Positions 18,672 through 27,171 of a stretch of DNA of 64,000 bases are shown here, in pieces. Each line of letters opens with the position of its first letter. The stretch's first letter is position 1. The DNA comes from Devosia riboflavina (GTDB lineage Bacteria; Pseudomonadota; Alphaproteobacteria; Rhizobiales; Devosiaceae), in assembly GCF_000743575.1 (NCBI RefSeq), contig NZ_JQGC01000001.1, positions 248,001 to 312,000 on the forward strand. Reading direction: 5' to 3'. The notes under the pieces are model-generated. The model did not search any database, was not told the origin of the DNA, and was given only the letters and a program-made list of their open reading frames with translations. The position numbers were made by a program, and so were the translations under genes.

Positions 18672-19325
18672 ATGACCGAAATCAATTACCCAACCGACCT
18701 CATCGAACGCGGCCGCCTGATGTTTGCGCGCCCCATCGTCTTCACCAAGGGCTGCGTCAGCCTTGCCGACCTGCCGCCGATGGATCGCGTCGAAATCGCC
18801 TTTGCCGGCCGCTCCAATGTCGGCAAATCGAGCCTCATCAACGCGCTCTGCGGCACGTCCAACCTGGCGCGCACTTCCAACACGCCGGGCCGCACGCAGG
18901 AACTCAACATCTTCGAGAGCCAGAGCGAAAACCTGCGCATCGTCGATATGCCCGGCTATGGCTATGCCAAGGCGCCGGAGCCCAAGGTGAAGGCCTGGAC
19001 CAAGCTGATCCACCAATACCTGACCGGCCGCGCCACCCTGCGCCGCGTCTATGTGCTGGTCGACAGCCGCCACGGCCCCAAGGACAATGATCTCAGCGTC
19101 ATGAACGAGCTCGACCGCGCCGCGGTGAGCTATCAGGTCGTGCTGACCAAGGCCGATAAGCCCAATTCGGCAGACGTCGAAAAGGCACTGGCGGCCACCC
19201 GTTGGACCATCGCCAAGCGTCCGGCCGCCCACCCGACCGTCCTTCTCACCTCGAGCGAGAAGGGCACGGGGATCAAGGAACTGCGCACCGAGATCGCCAT
19301 GCTGCTCGAAAGCGGCGGGGCATAG
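18672..19325 (+). CDS. engB: Ribosome-biogenesis GTPase YihA/EngB
   Basis: Small GTPase of 217 aa needed for assembly of the 50S subunit. G motifs are complete: G1 [10 protein letters not shown]2 region [10 protein letters not shown]3 DMPGYG, G4 TKAD, G5 TSSEKG. The ATG at 18672 gives the normal N-terminus; the frame is open further upstream, antisense-free but inside yidC. It is the last gene of the rpmH-rnpA-yidC-engB block, ending at a bidirectional terminator. Confidence 0.95.
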   Translation: MTEINYPTDLIERGRLMFARPIVFTKGCVSLADLPPMDRVEIAFAGRSNVGKSSLINALCGTSNLARTSNTPGRTQELNIFESQSENLRIVDMPGYGYAKAPEPKVKAWTKLIHQYLTGRATLRRVYVLVDSRHGPKDNDLSVMNELDRAAVSYQVVLTKADKPNSADVEKALAATRWTIAKRPAAHPTVLLTSSEKGTGIKELRTEIAMLLESGGA

Positions 19326-19355
19326 AAAAAGGCGCATCCCGAGGATGCGCCTTTT
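19326..19355. terminator. Bidirectional intrinsic terminator between engB and chemoreceptor gene
   Basis: AAAAGGCGCATCC (19327-19339), loop CGA, GGATGCGCCTTTT (19343-19355). A 13-bp stem with A-rich and T-rich flanks can stop transcription from both converging genes (engB and the chemoreceptor). Confidence 0.9.
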
Positions 19356-19376
19356 CTGTTTCAGCCTGCTACCAGC

Positions 19377-21317
19377 TTAGGCGGCGTAGCGGGCGGCCAC
19401 CCGAGCATTGCCCAGCTCGAACACGGCAACGATCTCGTCGAGCTCGGCGGCCTGGTTCTCCGTCTGCTCGATGGCAGCATTGGTTTCTTCCACCAGCGCC
19501 GCATTGTGCTGGGTGATTTCATCCATCTGCCGCACGGCGGTGCTGACTTCGCCGATGGCGACAGCTTGCGAACGGCTGGCCTCGGCAATCTCGCCAATGA
19601 GCTTGGCACTCTCGCGCACCGAGAGGTTGAGCGTCGAAATCTGCTCGGCGATCTGCATGACCACCTGCGTACCGGCCTGCACCTCGCCGGCCGAAATCTC
19701 GATGAGCTGCTTGATCTCGGCCGAAGCTTCCGCCGCCGACTGAGCCAGACGCCGCACTTCCACGGCGACCACGGCAAAACCCTTGCCCGCTTCGCCGGCC
19801 CGCGCCGCTTCCACCGAAGCGTTCAGCGCCAGGAGATTGGTCTGAAAGGCGATGTCGTCGATCATGCCGATGATGCTGGAGATCTTCGAGGACGAGGTCG
19901 AGATCTGCTCCATCGCCTTGTTGGCCGCATCCATGGCCGACCCGCTTTCGACAGCGATACGCGAGGCATTGCTAACCGAACGATCAGCTTCCTGGGCGCG
20001 CTTGGCGTTTTCGGTCACGGTGCTGGAGAGGCCCGACACTGTTGATGTCGTCTGCTGCACCATTGCCGCCTGACGGCTGGTACGTTCGGCGAGATCATTG
20101 GAGCCGGCAAGGATTTCACCGGTCGCCGTCTTGAGACGATGCGAGGTCTCTTGCAGCCGGCCCATGACGTCGGTCAGCCGATCCGCCACGGCATTGGTAT
20201 TGTCCTGTAGTTCGGCAAAGGCGCCCTGGAATTTGCCGGTCACCCGCTGGCTGAGATCGGCCTTGGCCAGTGCCGAAAGCACATGACCCGTACCCGTAAG
20301 CCCCTTGTCGACCGCGTCGAGCAAGGCGTTGACTTCGCCCGCGAGGCTCTTGAGTTCGTCCTGCGAATAATCGGCTGCAACGCGACGACTCAACTGGCCG
20401 GCCATCACCGCGTGGATCGTATCCTTGAGATCGTCGGTCAACCGGTCCGAGGCGCGACGACGCAGCCCACTTTCGGCATTGCGCTGCTTATCGGCGTCCT
20501 CAAGCGCCGCCTGTTCGATCAGCGCGCCGCGGAAGCTGGTGAAGGCGTCGAACATGACGGTCAGTTCGTCCTGCACCTTCTGGGCCGGAATATCGATTTC
20601 AGTATTGCCCTTGGCCAGTTCGCCGGTGATCGTCACGAGCTGGTCGAGACGAGCCGAGACGACCTTGCGGAAGAACAGGAACACGGTGAGACACCCGGCC
20701 GCCGCGCCCATACCAGCTAGGATCAGCGTGATGATGGCAAAGCTTTGTGCCCCCGAGAGCCGCGTCAGCCCTACCTGCATGTCTTCAAAAACTGACTTTT
20801 CGAGCGCTGTCGCTTCGACGATGACGCTGTCATAAGCGGCGTCGAACGCGGCATCGGCCGCAGAGCCCGCGCCTTCATCGCCCTTGCCGAGATTGGCATA
20901 GCGCTGTTCGGCGGCGGTGCGGAAATCCGTCAGCGCCTGCAAGACCTTGGGGCCTGCCGCCTGTACGCTGGGATTTTCGGAGGCAAAATAGACCGCACCC
21001 TCAATATCGTCGCCGTTCTGAATAGCAGCGAGATAGGCCTTGGCCGTGTCGAGGTGAGCCCAGACATTAGCGACATCTTCGCTGGCATCGCCCATCATGA
21101 TTTCTTCGAAATAGAGATGGGCTGCGGTCGCGTTGAGCTTGATCTCCATCGCCGCCTTGACGTGCGGCGAGAGCAGCGCCCCGACCTCGTTGCCGCGATC
21201 CCCGAGGGATTTCGCGGCCAGCAGCGCGAGGCCGCCGAGTGCCGCGACCACGACACCGAAACCGAGAAAGACGATGACAAGTTTTTTGATGATCGAGAAC
21301 CGGCTGAAGCGGAACAT
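19377..21317 (-). CDS. Methyl-accepting chemotaxis protein
   Basis: Transmembrane chemoreceptor of 646 aa. TM1 at about 11-33, a periplasmic helical sensor of about 150 residues, TM2 at about 193-213 ([21 protein letters not shown]), a HAMP domain, then a long coiled-coil signalling domain. The hairpin tip motif is [20 protein letters not shown] with the adjacent [16 protein letters not shown]. The C-terminus ends [11 protein letters not shown], without the aromatic pentapeptide that recruits CheR/CheB. The ligand is unknown. It shares a terminator with the convergent engB. Confidence 0.93.
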   Translation of the reverse strand: MFRFSRFSIIKKLVIVFLGFGVVVAALGGLALLAAKSLGDRGNEVGALLSPHVKAAMEIKLNATAAHLYFEEIMMGDASEDVANVWAHLDTAKAYLAAIQNGDDIEGAVYFASENPSVQAAGPKVLQALTDFRTAAEQRYANLGKGDEGAGSAADAAFDAAYDSVIVEATALEKSVFEDMQVGLTRLSGAQSFAIITLILAGMGAAAGCLTVFLFFRKVVSARLDQLVTITGELAKGNTEIDIPAQKVQDELTVMFDAFTSFRGALIEQAALEDADKQRNAESGLRRRASDRLTDDLKDTIHAVMAGQLSRRVAADYSQDELKSLAGEVNALLDAVDKGLTGTGHVLSALAKADLSQRVTGKFQGAFAELQDNTNAVADRLTDVMGRLQETSHRLKTATGEILAGSNDLAERTSRQAAMVQQTTSTVSGLSSTVTENAKRAQEADRSVSNASRIAVESGSAMDAANKAMEQISTSSSKISSIIGMIDDIAFQTNLLALNASVEAARAGEAGKGFAVVAVEVRRLAQSAAEASAEIKQLIEISAGEVQAGTQVVMQIAEQISTLNLSVRESAKLIGEIAEASRSQAVAIGEVSTAVRQMDEITQHNAALVEETNAAIEQTENQAAELDEIVAVFELGNARVAARYAA

Positions 21318-21392
21318 TTTGTGAGTCCTGGGGCAGGATTTATTGCCCCCAGACTCGCCGATCTTGGTTAATGCCGCCTTGATTCCCGCGGG

Positions 21393-22106
21393 TTACGCGG
21401 TGTTTCCGCGAAAGAACTTGCCGATATAGTCGGCCATTCGAGCGCTGTCAGAGCTTTGCGCGAAAGAGGAGACGCCCTGCTCGACAACCGCATCCGGCGC
21501 GCGGCCACGGCGCAGTTCTACCAGGGCCAGGGCATAGTCGTCGAGGAATTCAGGATGCGGCTGGAAACTTAAAGCCTTGCCGGACTTGTAGAAAAGACCA
21601 GCATTGGGCGTGAAGTCGGAGGCAAGGATCACCTCGGCTTCGGAGGGCGGTACGATGACCTGGTCCTGATGCGAGCAGGCTACGGCCAGCATTTCGGGTG
21701 CATCGGCCATGAAATCGGGCCGGCCGGCGACGCGATAGGCGTGACGGCCAAGACCCCAGCCTTTCTCGGACTTTCGGACGTCTCCGCCCAAGGCATCGGC
21801 CATGATCTGATGGCCGAAGCAGACGCCAAGCATGGGTGTTTTGGCAGAATAGGCGCGGCGGATGAAGTCGCGCAGCGGCGGCAGCCAGTCGTGATCTTCG
21901 TAAACGCCGGCAGGCGAACCGGTGATGACAATGCCCTCAATGCGTGAGGGATCGGGTAACAGACTGTTCCCTTCGACATCAACCACCTCATAGCTAAAGC
22001 CATTTTCGGTCGCGTCGAACATGCGCTCGAACATCGAATGGTATGGACCGAAATTGTCGCGAAGCGGTTCGGGGACTTCCCCGGTCTGGATGATGGTGAG
22101 GCGCAT
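21393..22106 (-). CDS. Class I glutamine amidotransferase-like protein
   Basis: Protein of 237 aa with the GATase-1 fold of GMP synthase-type amidotransferases, which release ammonia from glutamine or hydrolyse gamma-glutamyl bonds. The triad is visible: nucleophile Cys96 in GVCFGHQ, and His184/Glu186 in FQPHPEF. There is no fused synthetase domain and no obvious partner nearby, so the acceptor reaction is unknown; stand-alone relatives act on gamma-glutamyl compounds. It is monocistronic or cotranscribed with the upstream msrB (86-bp gap). Confidence 0.82.
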   Translation of the reverse strand: MRLTIIQTGEVPEPLRDNFGPYHSMFERMFDATENGFSYEVVDVEGNSLLPDPSRIEGIVITGSPAGVYEDHDWLPPLRDFIRRAYSAKTPMLGVCFGHQIMADALGGDVRKSEKGWGLGRHAYRVAGRPDFMADAPEMLAVACSHQDQVIVPPSEAEVILASDFTPNAGLFYKSGKALSFQPHPEFLDDYALALVELRRGRAPDAVVEQGVSSFAQSSDSARMADYIGKFFRGNTA

Positions 22107-22192
22107 GTGAATCTGATGCTCGAGAGGTTGGTCACACCTATCGAAGTTCCGGGGTGGAGATCAACACCATGCGCCTCAACGCAGCCATGTCC

Positions 22193-22693
22193 TCAGGCGG
22201 CGACGAAGCTGAGCGAGACGCCATTGATGCAGTAGCGGAGACCCGTCGGGGCCGGACCGTCGTTGAAGACATGCCCCTGGTGACCGCCGCAATTGCTGCA
22301 ATGGACTTCGGTGCGGACCAAGCCCAGCGTTGTATCCTCGGTCGAGCCGATGGCGCCCGGAACGAAATCCCAGAAACTGGGCCAGCCGGTGCCGCTGTCG
22401 AATTTCTTCTCCGACTCAAAGAGGATCTGGTCGCAGCCGGCGCAGTGGAATTTGCCGGCCCGGTGCTCGTCATTGAGCGGCGAGGTGAAGGGGCGTTCGG
22501 TGTCTTCGTGGCGAAGGACATTGTAGGCGGCCGGGTCGAGCTTGGCCTTCCATTCCTCATCGCTGAGCTTGAACGGAAAATCGCCCTCGGCGGCGCGCGG
22601 CTGGCTTGTCGAGCGCCAGAGCGAAAAGACCGAGAGCGCGGCCACAGCCGAACTGCCCAAGAGAACTGCGCGTCGTGTGAGCTGCATTGTCAT
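22193..22693 (-). CDS. msrB: Peptide methionine-(R)-S-oxide reductase, Tat-exported
   Basis: Methionine sulfoxide reductase B of 166 aa, repairing oxidised methionine in proteins. Two CxxC zinc motifs (FHCAGCD and VHCSNCG) and the catalytic Cys in GLRYCINGVSLSF are present. The N-terminus (MTMQLTRRAVLLGSSAVAAL) has a twin-arginine and a hydrophobic stretch, indicating Tat export to the periplasm. The ATG at 22693 fits this; upstream in-frame codons to 22741 give no sensible extension. It neighbours the fasciclin/sigma genes, consistent with an envelope oxidative-stress role, though that link is inference. Confidence 0.93.
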   Translation of the reverse strand: MTMQLTRRAVLLGSSAVAALSVFSLWRSTSQPRAAEGDFPFKLSDEEWKAKLDPAAYNVLRHEDTERPFTSPLNDEHRAGKFHCAGCDQILFESEKKFDSGTGWPSFWDFVPGAIGSTEDTTLGLVRTEVHCSNCGGHQGHVFNDGPAPTGLRYCINGVSLSFVAA

Positions 22694-22750
22694 CGTCTCC
22701 CTGCCCCTAGCATAGACCAATCCGGATCGAACTTTTCTCAAGAATACGAG

Positions 22751-22780
22751 AGGCCCCGCCCGGGGGGAAGCGGAGCCTCA
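22751..22780 (-). terminator. Terminator-like hairpin after fasciclin gene
   Basis: On the minus strand GAGGCTCCGC and GCGGGGCCTC form a 10-bp stem (one G-T wobble) around a C/G-rich loop, followed by TCGTATTCTTG. It lies 31 bp past the fasciclin stop and before msrB. Confidence 0.6.
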
Positions 22781-22810
22781 CGACCTCATTCGGCGGGATG
22801 CCGAAGAAGG

Positions 22811-23374
22811 TTACATCTTCGGGGTCAGCACCGCGTCGATGACGTGGATGACGCCGTTGGACTGGATCACATCGGCAATGGTGACATTGGCGACGGTGCC
22901 GTTTTCGTCGGTGATCGTCACCTTGCCGTCAGCAGCCTTGAGGGTCAGCTTGCAGCCGCCAACCGTGTCGGCAACGTGTTCGCCACCATCGGCTTCGACC
23001 ATGCCGACGATGTCGGTCGAGAGCGCCTTGGCTGCGATGACATGGCAGGTCAGGATTTTTGTCAGCATGTCCTTGTTTTCGGGCTTCAGCAGGTTTTCGA
23101 CCGTGCCTGCGGGGAGAGCTGCGAAGGCTTCATTGGTCGGGGCGAGAACGGTGAAGGGACCCGGGCCGGAAAGCGTCTCGACGAGGCCGGCAGCCTGGAC
23201 GGCAGCAACGAGGGTCGTGTGATCGGCGGAATTGACGGCGTTTTCGACGATGTTCTTGTCGGCAAACATGGCAGCGCCGCCGACCATCGGATTGTCCTGG
23301 GCAAAGACGGAGCCGCTGAGGGCACCAAAGGACAGAAGTGCAGCGACGGAAACGGCGCGCAGGGAAATGGTCAT
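22811..23374 (-). CDS. Secreted fasciclin-domain (FAS1) protein
   Basis: Exported protein of 187 aa with a signal peptide (cleavage near GSVFAQ, residues 21-26) and one FAS1 domain. The two FAS1 boxes are clear: FTVLAPTNEAFAALPAG and the C-terminal NGVIHVIDAVLTPKM. A pair of cysteines (ILTCHVI and GGCKLTL) could form a disulfide. A strong AGGAAGGA ribosome site precedes ATG 23374. It sits beside an ECF sigma/RskA anti-sigma pair; in mycobacteria SigK/RskA controls the FAS1 proteins MPT70 and MPT83, so the context suggests sigma-dependent expression. The molecular role is adhesion or envelope function by family analogy. Confidence 0.92.
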   Translation of the reverse strand: MTISLRAVSVAALLSFGALSGSVFAQDNPMVGGAAMFADKNIVENAVNSADHTTLVAAVQAAGLVETLSGPGPFTVLAPTNEAFAALPAGTVENLLKPENKDMLTKILTCHVIAAKALSTDIVGMVEADGGEHVADTVGGCKLTLKAADGKVTITDENGTVANVTIADVIQSNGVIHVIDAVLTPKM

Positions 23375-23682
23375 TTGAAAGTTCCTTCCTGTTTAATTTC
23401 TTGCCCGATCGGTTGCGGGTCACAGGGAGGTACGGAGGGGTTGCGGAACGAGTTTCAGGATTTTGGGCGGTATATTTTTCACCGATTATGAAACCGATCG
23501 GGGGTCGGTTTCGTATGCGCGGGCGCGGCTCACTGATTGAGCCGCGCGTGCGGACACCCCCTCCCATCCTCCCCCATCAAGGGGGAGGTGAAGGAACAGC
23601 GGTTGGGGCAACATGTTGCCAAACACTCGATCGGCACCTCCCCCTTGATGGGGGAGGATGGGAGGGGGTGTCTATGTGCAGC
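23375..23682. other. 308-bp intergenic: fasciclin upstream region plus inverted-repeat element
   Basis: No gene is seen. 23375-23460 carries the fasciclin ribosome site and a possible ECF-type promoter on the minus strand (TGAAAC at 23457-23452, CCGTAC at 23435-23430, spacer 16). 23554-23671 is a G/C-rich inverted-repeat element described separately. Confidence 0.5.
23554..23671. repeat. Inverted-repeat element copy 1 (perfect 37-bp arms)
   Basis: The left arm 23554-23590 and right arm 23635-23671 are exact reverse complements over 37 bp, starting ACACCCCCTCCCATCC. Each arm itself contains a small hairpin (CCTCCCCC-atcaa-GGGGGAGG type). The 44-bp centre holds a 14-bp palindrome GGCAACATGTTGCC (23607-23620). 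Arms match the C/T-rich core of the elements at 27009-27152 and 33191-33328. It lies between the rskA-like gene and the fasciclin gene and may terminate transcription in both directions. Confidence 0.9.
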
Positions 23683-24384
23683 TTAGATCTTCGTAACAGC
23701 GCCCTGCGCTACGACCGGACCGGTCGGCACGCCGGCCGGCGCACCGCCCTTGGGTTCGAGGGTGATGGCGAGAACTGAGCCTTCGCCCCAGCCGGCGCGC
23801 ACCGCGTCGGAGAGTTCGACCGTGCTGCGCGCATTGATCGGCACGACGCCCATGGAAATGGGGGAGCCGCCGCCCTGGATGGCCCAGAGTTCATAATCGT
23901 TGTTGGGCAAGGTCTCGCCCGAAAGGGCGGTCAGGCGAACAGCGCCAGTGCCATCGTAAAGCGCGATGAACTGAACATCGCTGCCTTCAGCCCGGAGCGT
24001 TGCCACGAGTTGATTGGCGAGAGCCGTCGAATCCATGCTCGGTTGCAGAACGGAAAAACCGACTGCCACGGCCGCCACGGCCAAAGCCCCGGCCGCGACC
24101 GAACGCCATAGAACCAGACTATCCCACCAGGACGTACGCTTTTCGGCCCCGAACAATCGGCTCTCGATCCGCGGAAGAATATGGGCGGGCGGCGCGACGG
24201 GTTCGAATTGTTCGTCGAGCCCGGAAAAGTGCCGGGCCCAAAAATCGTGTTCGCGCTGCAGGCCGGGATCGTCGGCGATGCGCCTTTCCATGGCGGTATG
24301 GGCGGGCACGTTGAGGAGACCAAGGACATATTCGGCGACGGTTGCGCCACTTCCATCCCAATCTTGTTTGTCTTGCTCGCTCAT
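23683..24384 (-). CDS. RskA-type anti-sigma factor
   Basis: Membrane-anchored anti-sigma factor of 233 aa. The N-terminal cytoplasmic part (AEYVLGLLNVPAHTAMERRIADDP) is the anti-sigma domain, one membrane helix lies near 95-115 (SVAAGALAVAAVAVGFSVL), and the periplasmic C-terminal domain has the RskA/anti-sigma-K pattern (YELWAI.., SMGVVP, AITLEPKGGAPAGVPTGPV). It lacks a zinc HxxxCxxC motif. The ATG at 24384 overlaps the sigma gene stop by ATGA, coupling the pair. It should sequester the upstream-encoded ECF sigma until degraded or altered by an envelope signal. Confidence 0.92.
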   Translation of the reverse strand: MSEQDKQDWDGSGATVAEYVLGLLNVPAHTAMERRIADDPGLQREHDFWARHFSGLDEQFEPVAPPAHILPRIESRLFGAEKRTSWWDSLVLWRSVAAGALAVAAVAVGFSVLQPSMDSTALANQLVATLRAEGSDVQFIALYDGTGAVRLTALSGETLPNNDYELWAIQGGGSPISMGVVPINARSTVELSDAVRAGWGEGSVLAITLEPKGGAPAGVPTGPVVAQGAVTKI

Positions 24385-24932
24385 GACGTCAGGCATTCTT
24401 TCAACTTGGCCAGGCTCCGGCGCAGCCAGGTCCGCATGGTATTGAGCGGCACGGCGTGGCGCTGGGCCAATTCTTCATAGCTGAAACCGTCGAGATAGGC
24501 GCCTCGCACCGCCTCGGCGCGATCAGGCTCGAGCGTGCCGAGACAATGCGCAATGCGCGCGCTGTCTTCGGCGGCTTCGACCTGTCGTTCGGGACTGGGG
24601 CCCAGATCGGCAATATCGAGGGCGGCATCGATGTCTTCGCTGACCGGCCGTTTCACGCGCACCTTGTCGAGTGCGTGATTGCGGGCAACGGCAACAAGCC
24701 AACTGATCGGGCTATATTGACCGGCCACATAGCGGTCGGCCTTTTGCCAGATCTTGACGTAGATTTCCTGGATCGCTTCCTCGGTTTCGGCTCTGTCCTT
24801 CAAGATACGGAGGGCCACCCCGAAAAGTTTCGCGCTGGTCCGCGTGTAAAGCTGCCGGAAAGCGCCGCGGTCGCGCAGGGCGCAGCGGGCGATCAGATCG
24901 GCGATTTCATGAGTATCCGCTTGCGTGGACAT
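24381..24932 (-). CDS. ECF sigma factor (SigK-like)
   Basis: Sigma-70 family extracytoplasmic-function factor of 183 aa. Region 2 (FRQLYTRTSAKLFGVALRIL, EEAIQEIYVKIWQ) and region 4 (GAYLDGFSYEELAQRHAVPLNTMRTWLRR) are both complete. The ATG at 24932 gives the usual ECF length; the frame stays open up to 25052 without conserved sequence. It is cotranscribed with its RskA-like anti-sigma through an ATGA overlap. A possible autoregulatory promoter (TGATCC-N15-GCGTAG, minus strand, 25023-24997) resembles the one before the fasciclin gene, but this is weak. Confidence 0.92.
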   Translation of the reverse strand: MSTQADTHEIADLIARCALRDRGAFRQLYTRTSAKLFGVALRILKDRAETEEAIQEIYVKIWQKADRYVAGQYSPISWLVAVARNHALDKVRVKRPVSEDIDAALDIADLGPSPERQVEAAEDSARIAHCLGTLEPDRAEAVRGAYLDGFSYEELAQRHAVPLNTMRTWLRRSLAKLKECLTS

Positions 24933-25121
24933 GGGTCTGGATACGGCCTCCCGGCTCCCCTCTGGCGGCCATATTCCCCTATGTCCGCCCTTCCCGCTAC
25001 GCAAATCGGGGAGAAACGGATCAACGGCCATGATTTTGTCGCGGCAGGTCATTTATAGACAGGACAAAATGGACTAGACCCTTGCCCGTCCGCAGGTCTT
25101 CTTGAGGAAACCATCCCGCCC

Positions 25122-26024
25122 ATGTCTGACCAAGATACGACGACCGACCGCTTCAGCCACGATGCCGGCATTCTCGCCCAGGCCCTGCCCTATATGCAGC
25201 GCTACGAGGGCAAGACCGTCGTCGTGAAATATGGTGGCCATGCCATGGGCGACCTCAAGCTGGGCCAGGCCTTTGCCCGCGACATCGCGCTCCTGAAGCA
25301 GTCCAAGGTCAACCCCATCGTCGTCCATGGCGGCGGACCGCAGATTGCCTCGATGCTTAGGAATCTCGGCATCGAATCCAAGTTCGAAGGCGGCCTTCGC
25401 GTCACCGATGCGCGGACCATGGAAGTGGTCGAGATGGTTCTGGCCGGCTCGATCAACAAGGAAATCGTCGCGCTGATCAATGCCGAAGGCGAATGGGCCA
25501 TCGGCCTTTGCGGCAAGGACGGCAACATGGTCTTTGCGCGCAAGGCCGAGAAAAAGGTGAAAGACCCCGGCTCGAACATCGAACGCGTGCTCGATCTCGG
25601 CTTTGTCGGCGAACCCGTCGAAGTCGATCGGACCCTGCTCGATCTCCTCGCCCGCTCGGAAATGATTCCGGTCATCGCTCCGGTCGCCCCGGGCCGCGAC
25701 GGCAATACTTACAATATCAATGCCGACACCTTTGCCGGCGCCATTGCCGGCTCGCTGGGAGCCAAGCGCCTCTTGTTCCTGACCGACGTCCCTGGCGTGC
25801 TCGACAAGAATGGCAAGCTGATCCCGGAACTGAGCGTCGCCGATGCCAAGGCGCTGATCGCCGATGGCACCATTTCTGGCGGCATGATCCCCAAGGTCGA
25901 AACCTGCCTCGAAGCGCTCGATAGCGGCGTCGAAGGCGTGGTCATTCTCAACGGCAAGCAGCCGCATGTGGTGCTGGTGGAACTCTTCACCGAATTCGGT
26001 GCCGGCACGCTGATCGTCCGCTGA
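25122..26024 (+). CDS. argB: Acetylglutamate kinase
   Basis: Amino-acid kinase family enzyme of 300 aa that phosphorylates N-acetyl-L-glutamate, the second step of arginine biosynthesis. Signature segments are [10 protein letters not shown] (about 27-36), [18 protein letters not shown] and the C-terminal [19 protein letters not shown]. Length and motifs match the arginine-inhibited hexameric type, with an N-terminal extension helix. In many Hyphomicrobiales argB follows engB directly; here about 5.8 kb of other genes intervene. Confidence 0.97.
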   Translation: MSDQDTTTDRFSHDAGILAQALPYMQRYEGKTVVVKYGGHAMGDLKLGQAFARDIALLKQSKVNPIVVHGGGPQIASMLRNLGIESKFEGGLRVTDARTMEVVEMVLAGSINKEIVALINAEGEWAIGLCGKDGNMVFARKAEKKVKDPGSNIERVLDLGFVGEPVEVDRTLLDLLARSEMIPVIAPVAPGRDGNTYNINADTFAGAIAGSLGAKRLLFLTDVPGVLDKNGKLIPELSVADAKALIADGTISGGMIPKVETCLEALDSGVEGVVILNGKQPHVVLVELFTEFGAGTLIVR

Positions 26025-26034
26025 CCCCGGCGCC

Positions 26035-26140
26035 CTAAAGCGCGTCGCGATCTTCAGATTCGCTCCACGCGCTTTAGGTCTTTGGTTTTACGCATGTCTT
26101 TATCCCGAAACCGGCGACCACTTTCGGGAGACATGCTCTA
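26035..26140. repeat. RIME-like intergenic mosaic repeat
   Basis: Two adjacent stem-loops after argB. The first pairs CTAAAGCGCGT (26035-26045) with ACGCGCTTTAG (26067-26077). The second pairs GCATGTCT with AGACATGC (about 26092-26136) and includes the ATCCCGAAACCGG..CCACTTTCGGG pattern. This matches the recurrent intergenic repeat seen across Rhizobiales genomes (RIME family) from general knowledge. It is non-coding. Confidence 0.75.
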
Positions 26141-26149
26141 GCCTGTCTC

Positions 26150-26192
26150 AGGGCCGGAACCCGTTCACGACGAACGGTGTTTCGGCCCTTTG
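26150..26192 (+). terminator. Probable intrinsic terminator after argB
   Basis: Imperfect hairpin AGGGCCGGAACCCGTTC / GAACGGTGTTTCGGCCCT with loop ACGAC, followed by TTTGTGTT. It lies between the RIME-like repeat and the TauE-like gene and would stop argB transcription. Confidence 0.65.
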
Positions 26193-26213
26193 TGTTCTAG
26201 ACTGTGAGGCGTC

Positions 26214-26999
26214 TTGGGCTCTGAGTTTTTTATCTTCCTCGTGGTGGGCTTTCTCGCCCAGATCGTCGACGGCGCCCTGGGCATGGCCTATGGCGTCGTC
26301 AGCTCGACGATGCTGCTCTCCTTCGGCGTGCCGCCGGCAGCCGCCTCGGCCAGCGTTCACGCGGCCGAAATGTTCACGACCGCGGCTTCGGCCACGAGCC
26401 ATGTCCGCAACCACAACGTCAATTGGCGCCTGTTCTGGCGCCTCGCACCGGCCGGGATCGTCGGCGGCGTGCTCGGCACCTATGTGCTGACGGCTATAGA
26501 CGGCGCCATGCTCCGCCCCTTCGTCACGGTCTATTTGGGGCTTTTGGGGGTCTACATTCTCTATCGGGCGTTTCGGGCCCGTGGGCCCTATCATGAGCCC
26601 AAGACGCAGATCGTGCTGCCGCTTGGCGTCGCCGGCGGCTTTGTCGACGCGGCCGGTGGCGGCGGCTGGGGGCCAATCGTGACCTCGAGCCTGATCGGTT
26701 CGGGCGGCGCGCCGCGCTATGTGGTGGGCACGGTCAATACGGTGGAATTCTTTGTGACGACGGCCGTCTCGGTCGCCTTCATCACCGCCCTGCTGACCGG
26801 GCACTGGGCCGATGCCGAGGGAATCGACCAGCACCTGTGGTCGGTTGCGGGGCTCGTGGCCGGCGGCATACTGGCGGCACCCCTGGCCGGTTTCGTCGTG
26901 CGCATCCTGCCGGCAAAGCGGCTGATGCTGCTGGTGGGCACGCTGGTGATTGCCCTTGCCGGCTACCAGACCTGGGAACTGCTGTTCAAGGCAAGCTGA
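26214..26999 (+). CDS. TauE/SafE (TSUP) family membrane transporter
   Basis: Inner-membrane protein of 261 aa with about eight hydrophobic segments, in the TSUP family that exports sulfite, sulfoacetate or related anions. The duplicated family motif is visible (FLAQIVDGALGMAYG at the start; GGFVDAAGGGGWGPI near the middle). No upstream ATG exists in frame, so the start is TTG 26214 with GAGGCG a few bases before. It appears monocistronic, ending just before an inverted-repeat element. The substrate cannot be told. Confidence 0.88.
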   Translation: MGSEFFIFLVVGFLAQIVDGALGMAYGVVSSTMLLSFGVPPAAASASVHAAEMFTTAASATSHVRNHNVNWRLFWRLAPAGIVGGVLGTYVLTAIDGAMLRPFVTVYLGLLGVYILYRAFRARGPYHEPKTQIVLPLGVAGGFVDAAGGGGWGPIVTSSLIGSGGAPRYVVGTVNTVEFFVTTAVSVAFITALLTGHWADAEGIDQHLWSVAGLVAGGILAAPLAGFVVRILPAKRLMLLVGTLVIALAGYQTWELLFKAS

Positions 27000-27008
27000 T
27001 GATGTTTG

Positions 27009-27152
27009 GCGAACTCGATGCGACACCCTCCCCTTGACGGGGAGGGTTGGGAGGGGTGTTCACACGCTCGAACGTCGTGGCTCCCGCACCCCCTCCCAAC
27101 CCCCCCCCCGTCAAGGGGGAGGTGTCACCGAGTTCGCTATGGCGAATTCGGT
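27009..27152. repeat. Inverted-repeat element copy 2 with terminal repeats and side palindrome
   Basis: GCGAACTCG (27009-27017) and CGAGTTCGC (27129-27137) form terminal inverted repeats around C/T- and G/A-rich arms (ACACCCTCCCCTTGAC... and ...GTCAAGGGGGAGGTGT). At the right, 27127-27152 is a near-palindrome of GAATTCGC..GCGAATTC type. The whole unit matches the reverse complement of the element at 33191-33328, including the unique centre CGTGGCTCCCGCACCCC. It is non-coding, between a rightward and a leftward gene. Confidence 0.88.
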
Positions 27153-27171
27153 TGCGGCTGGTGGGTGAGCC

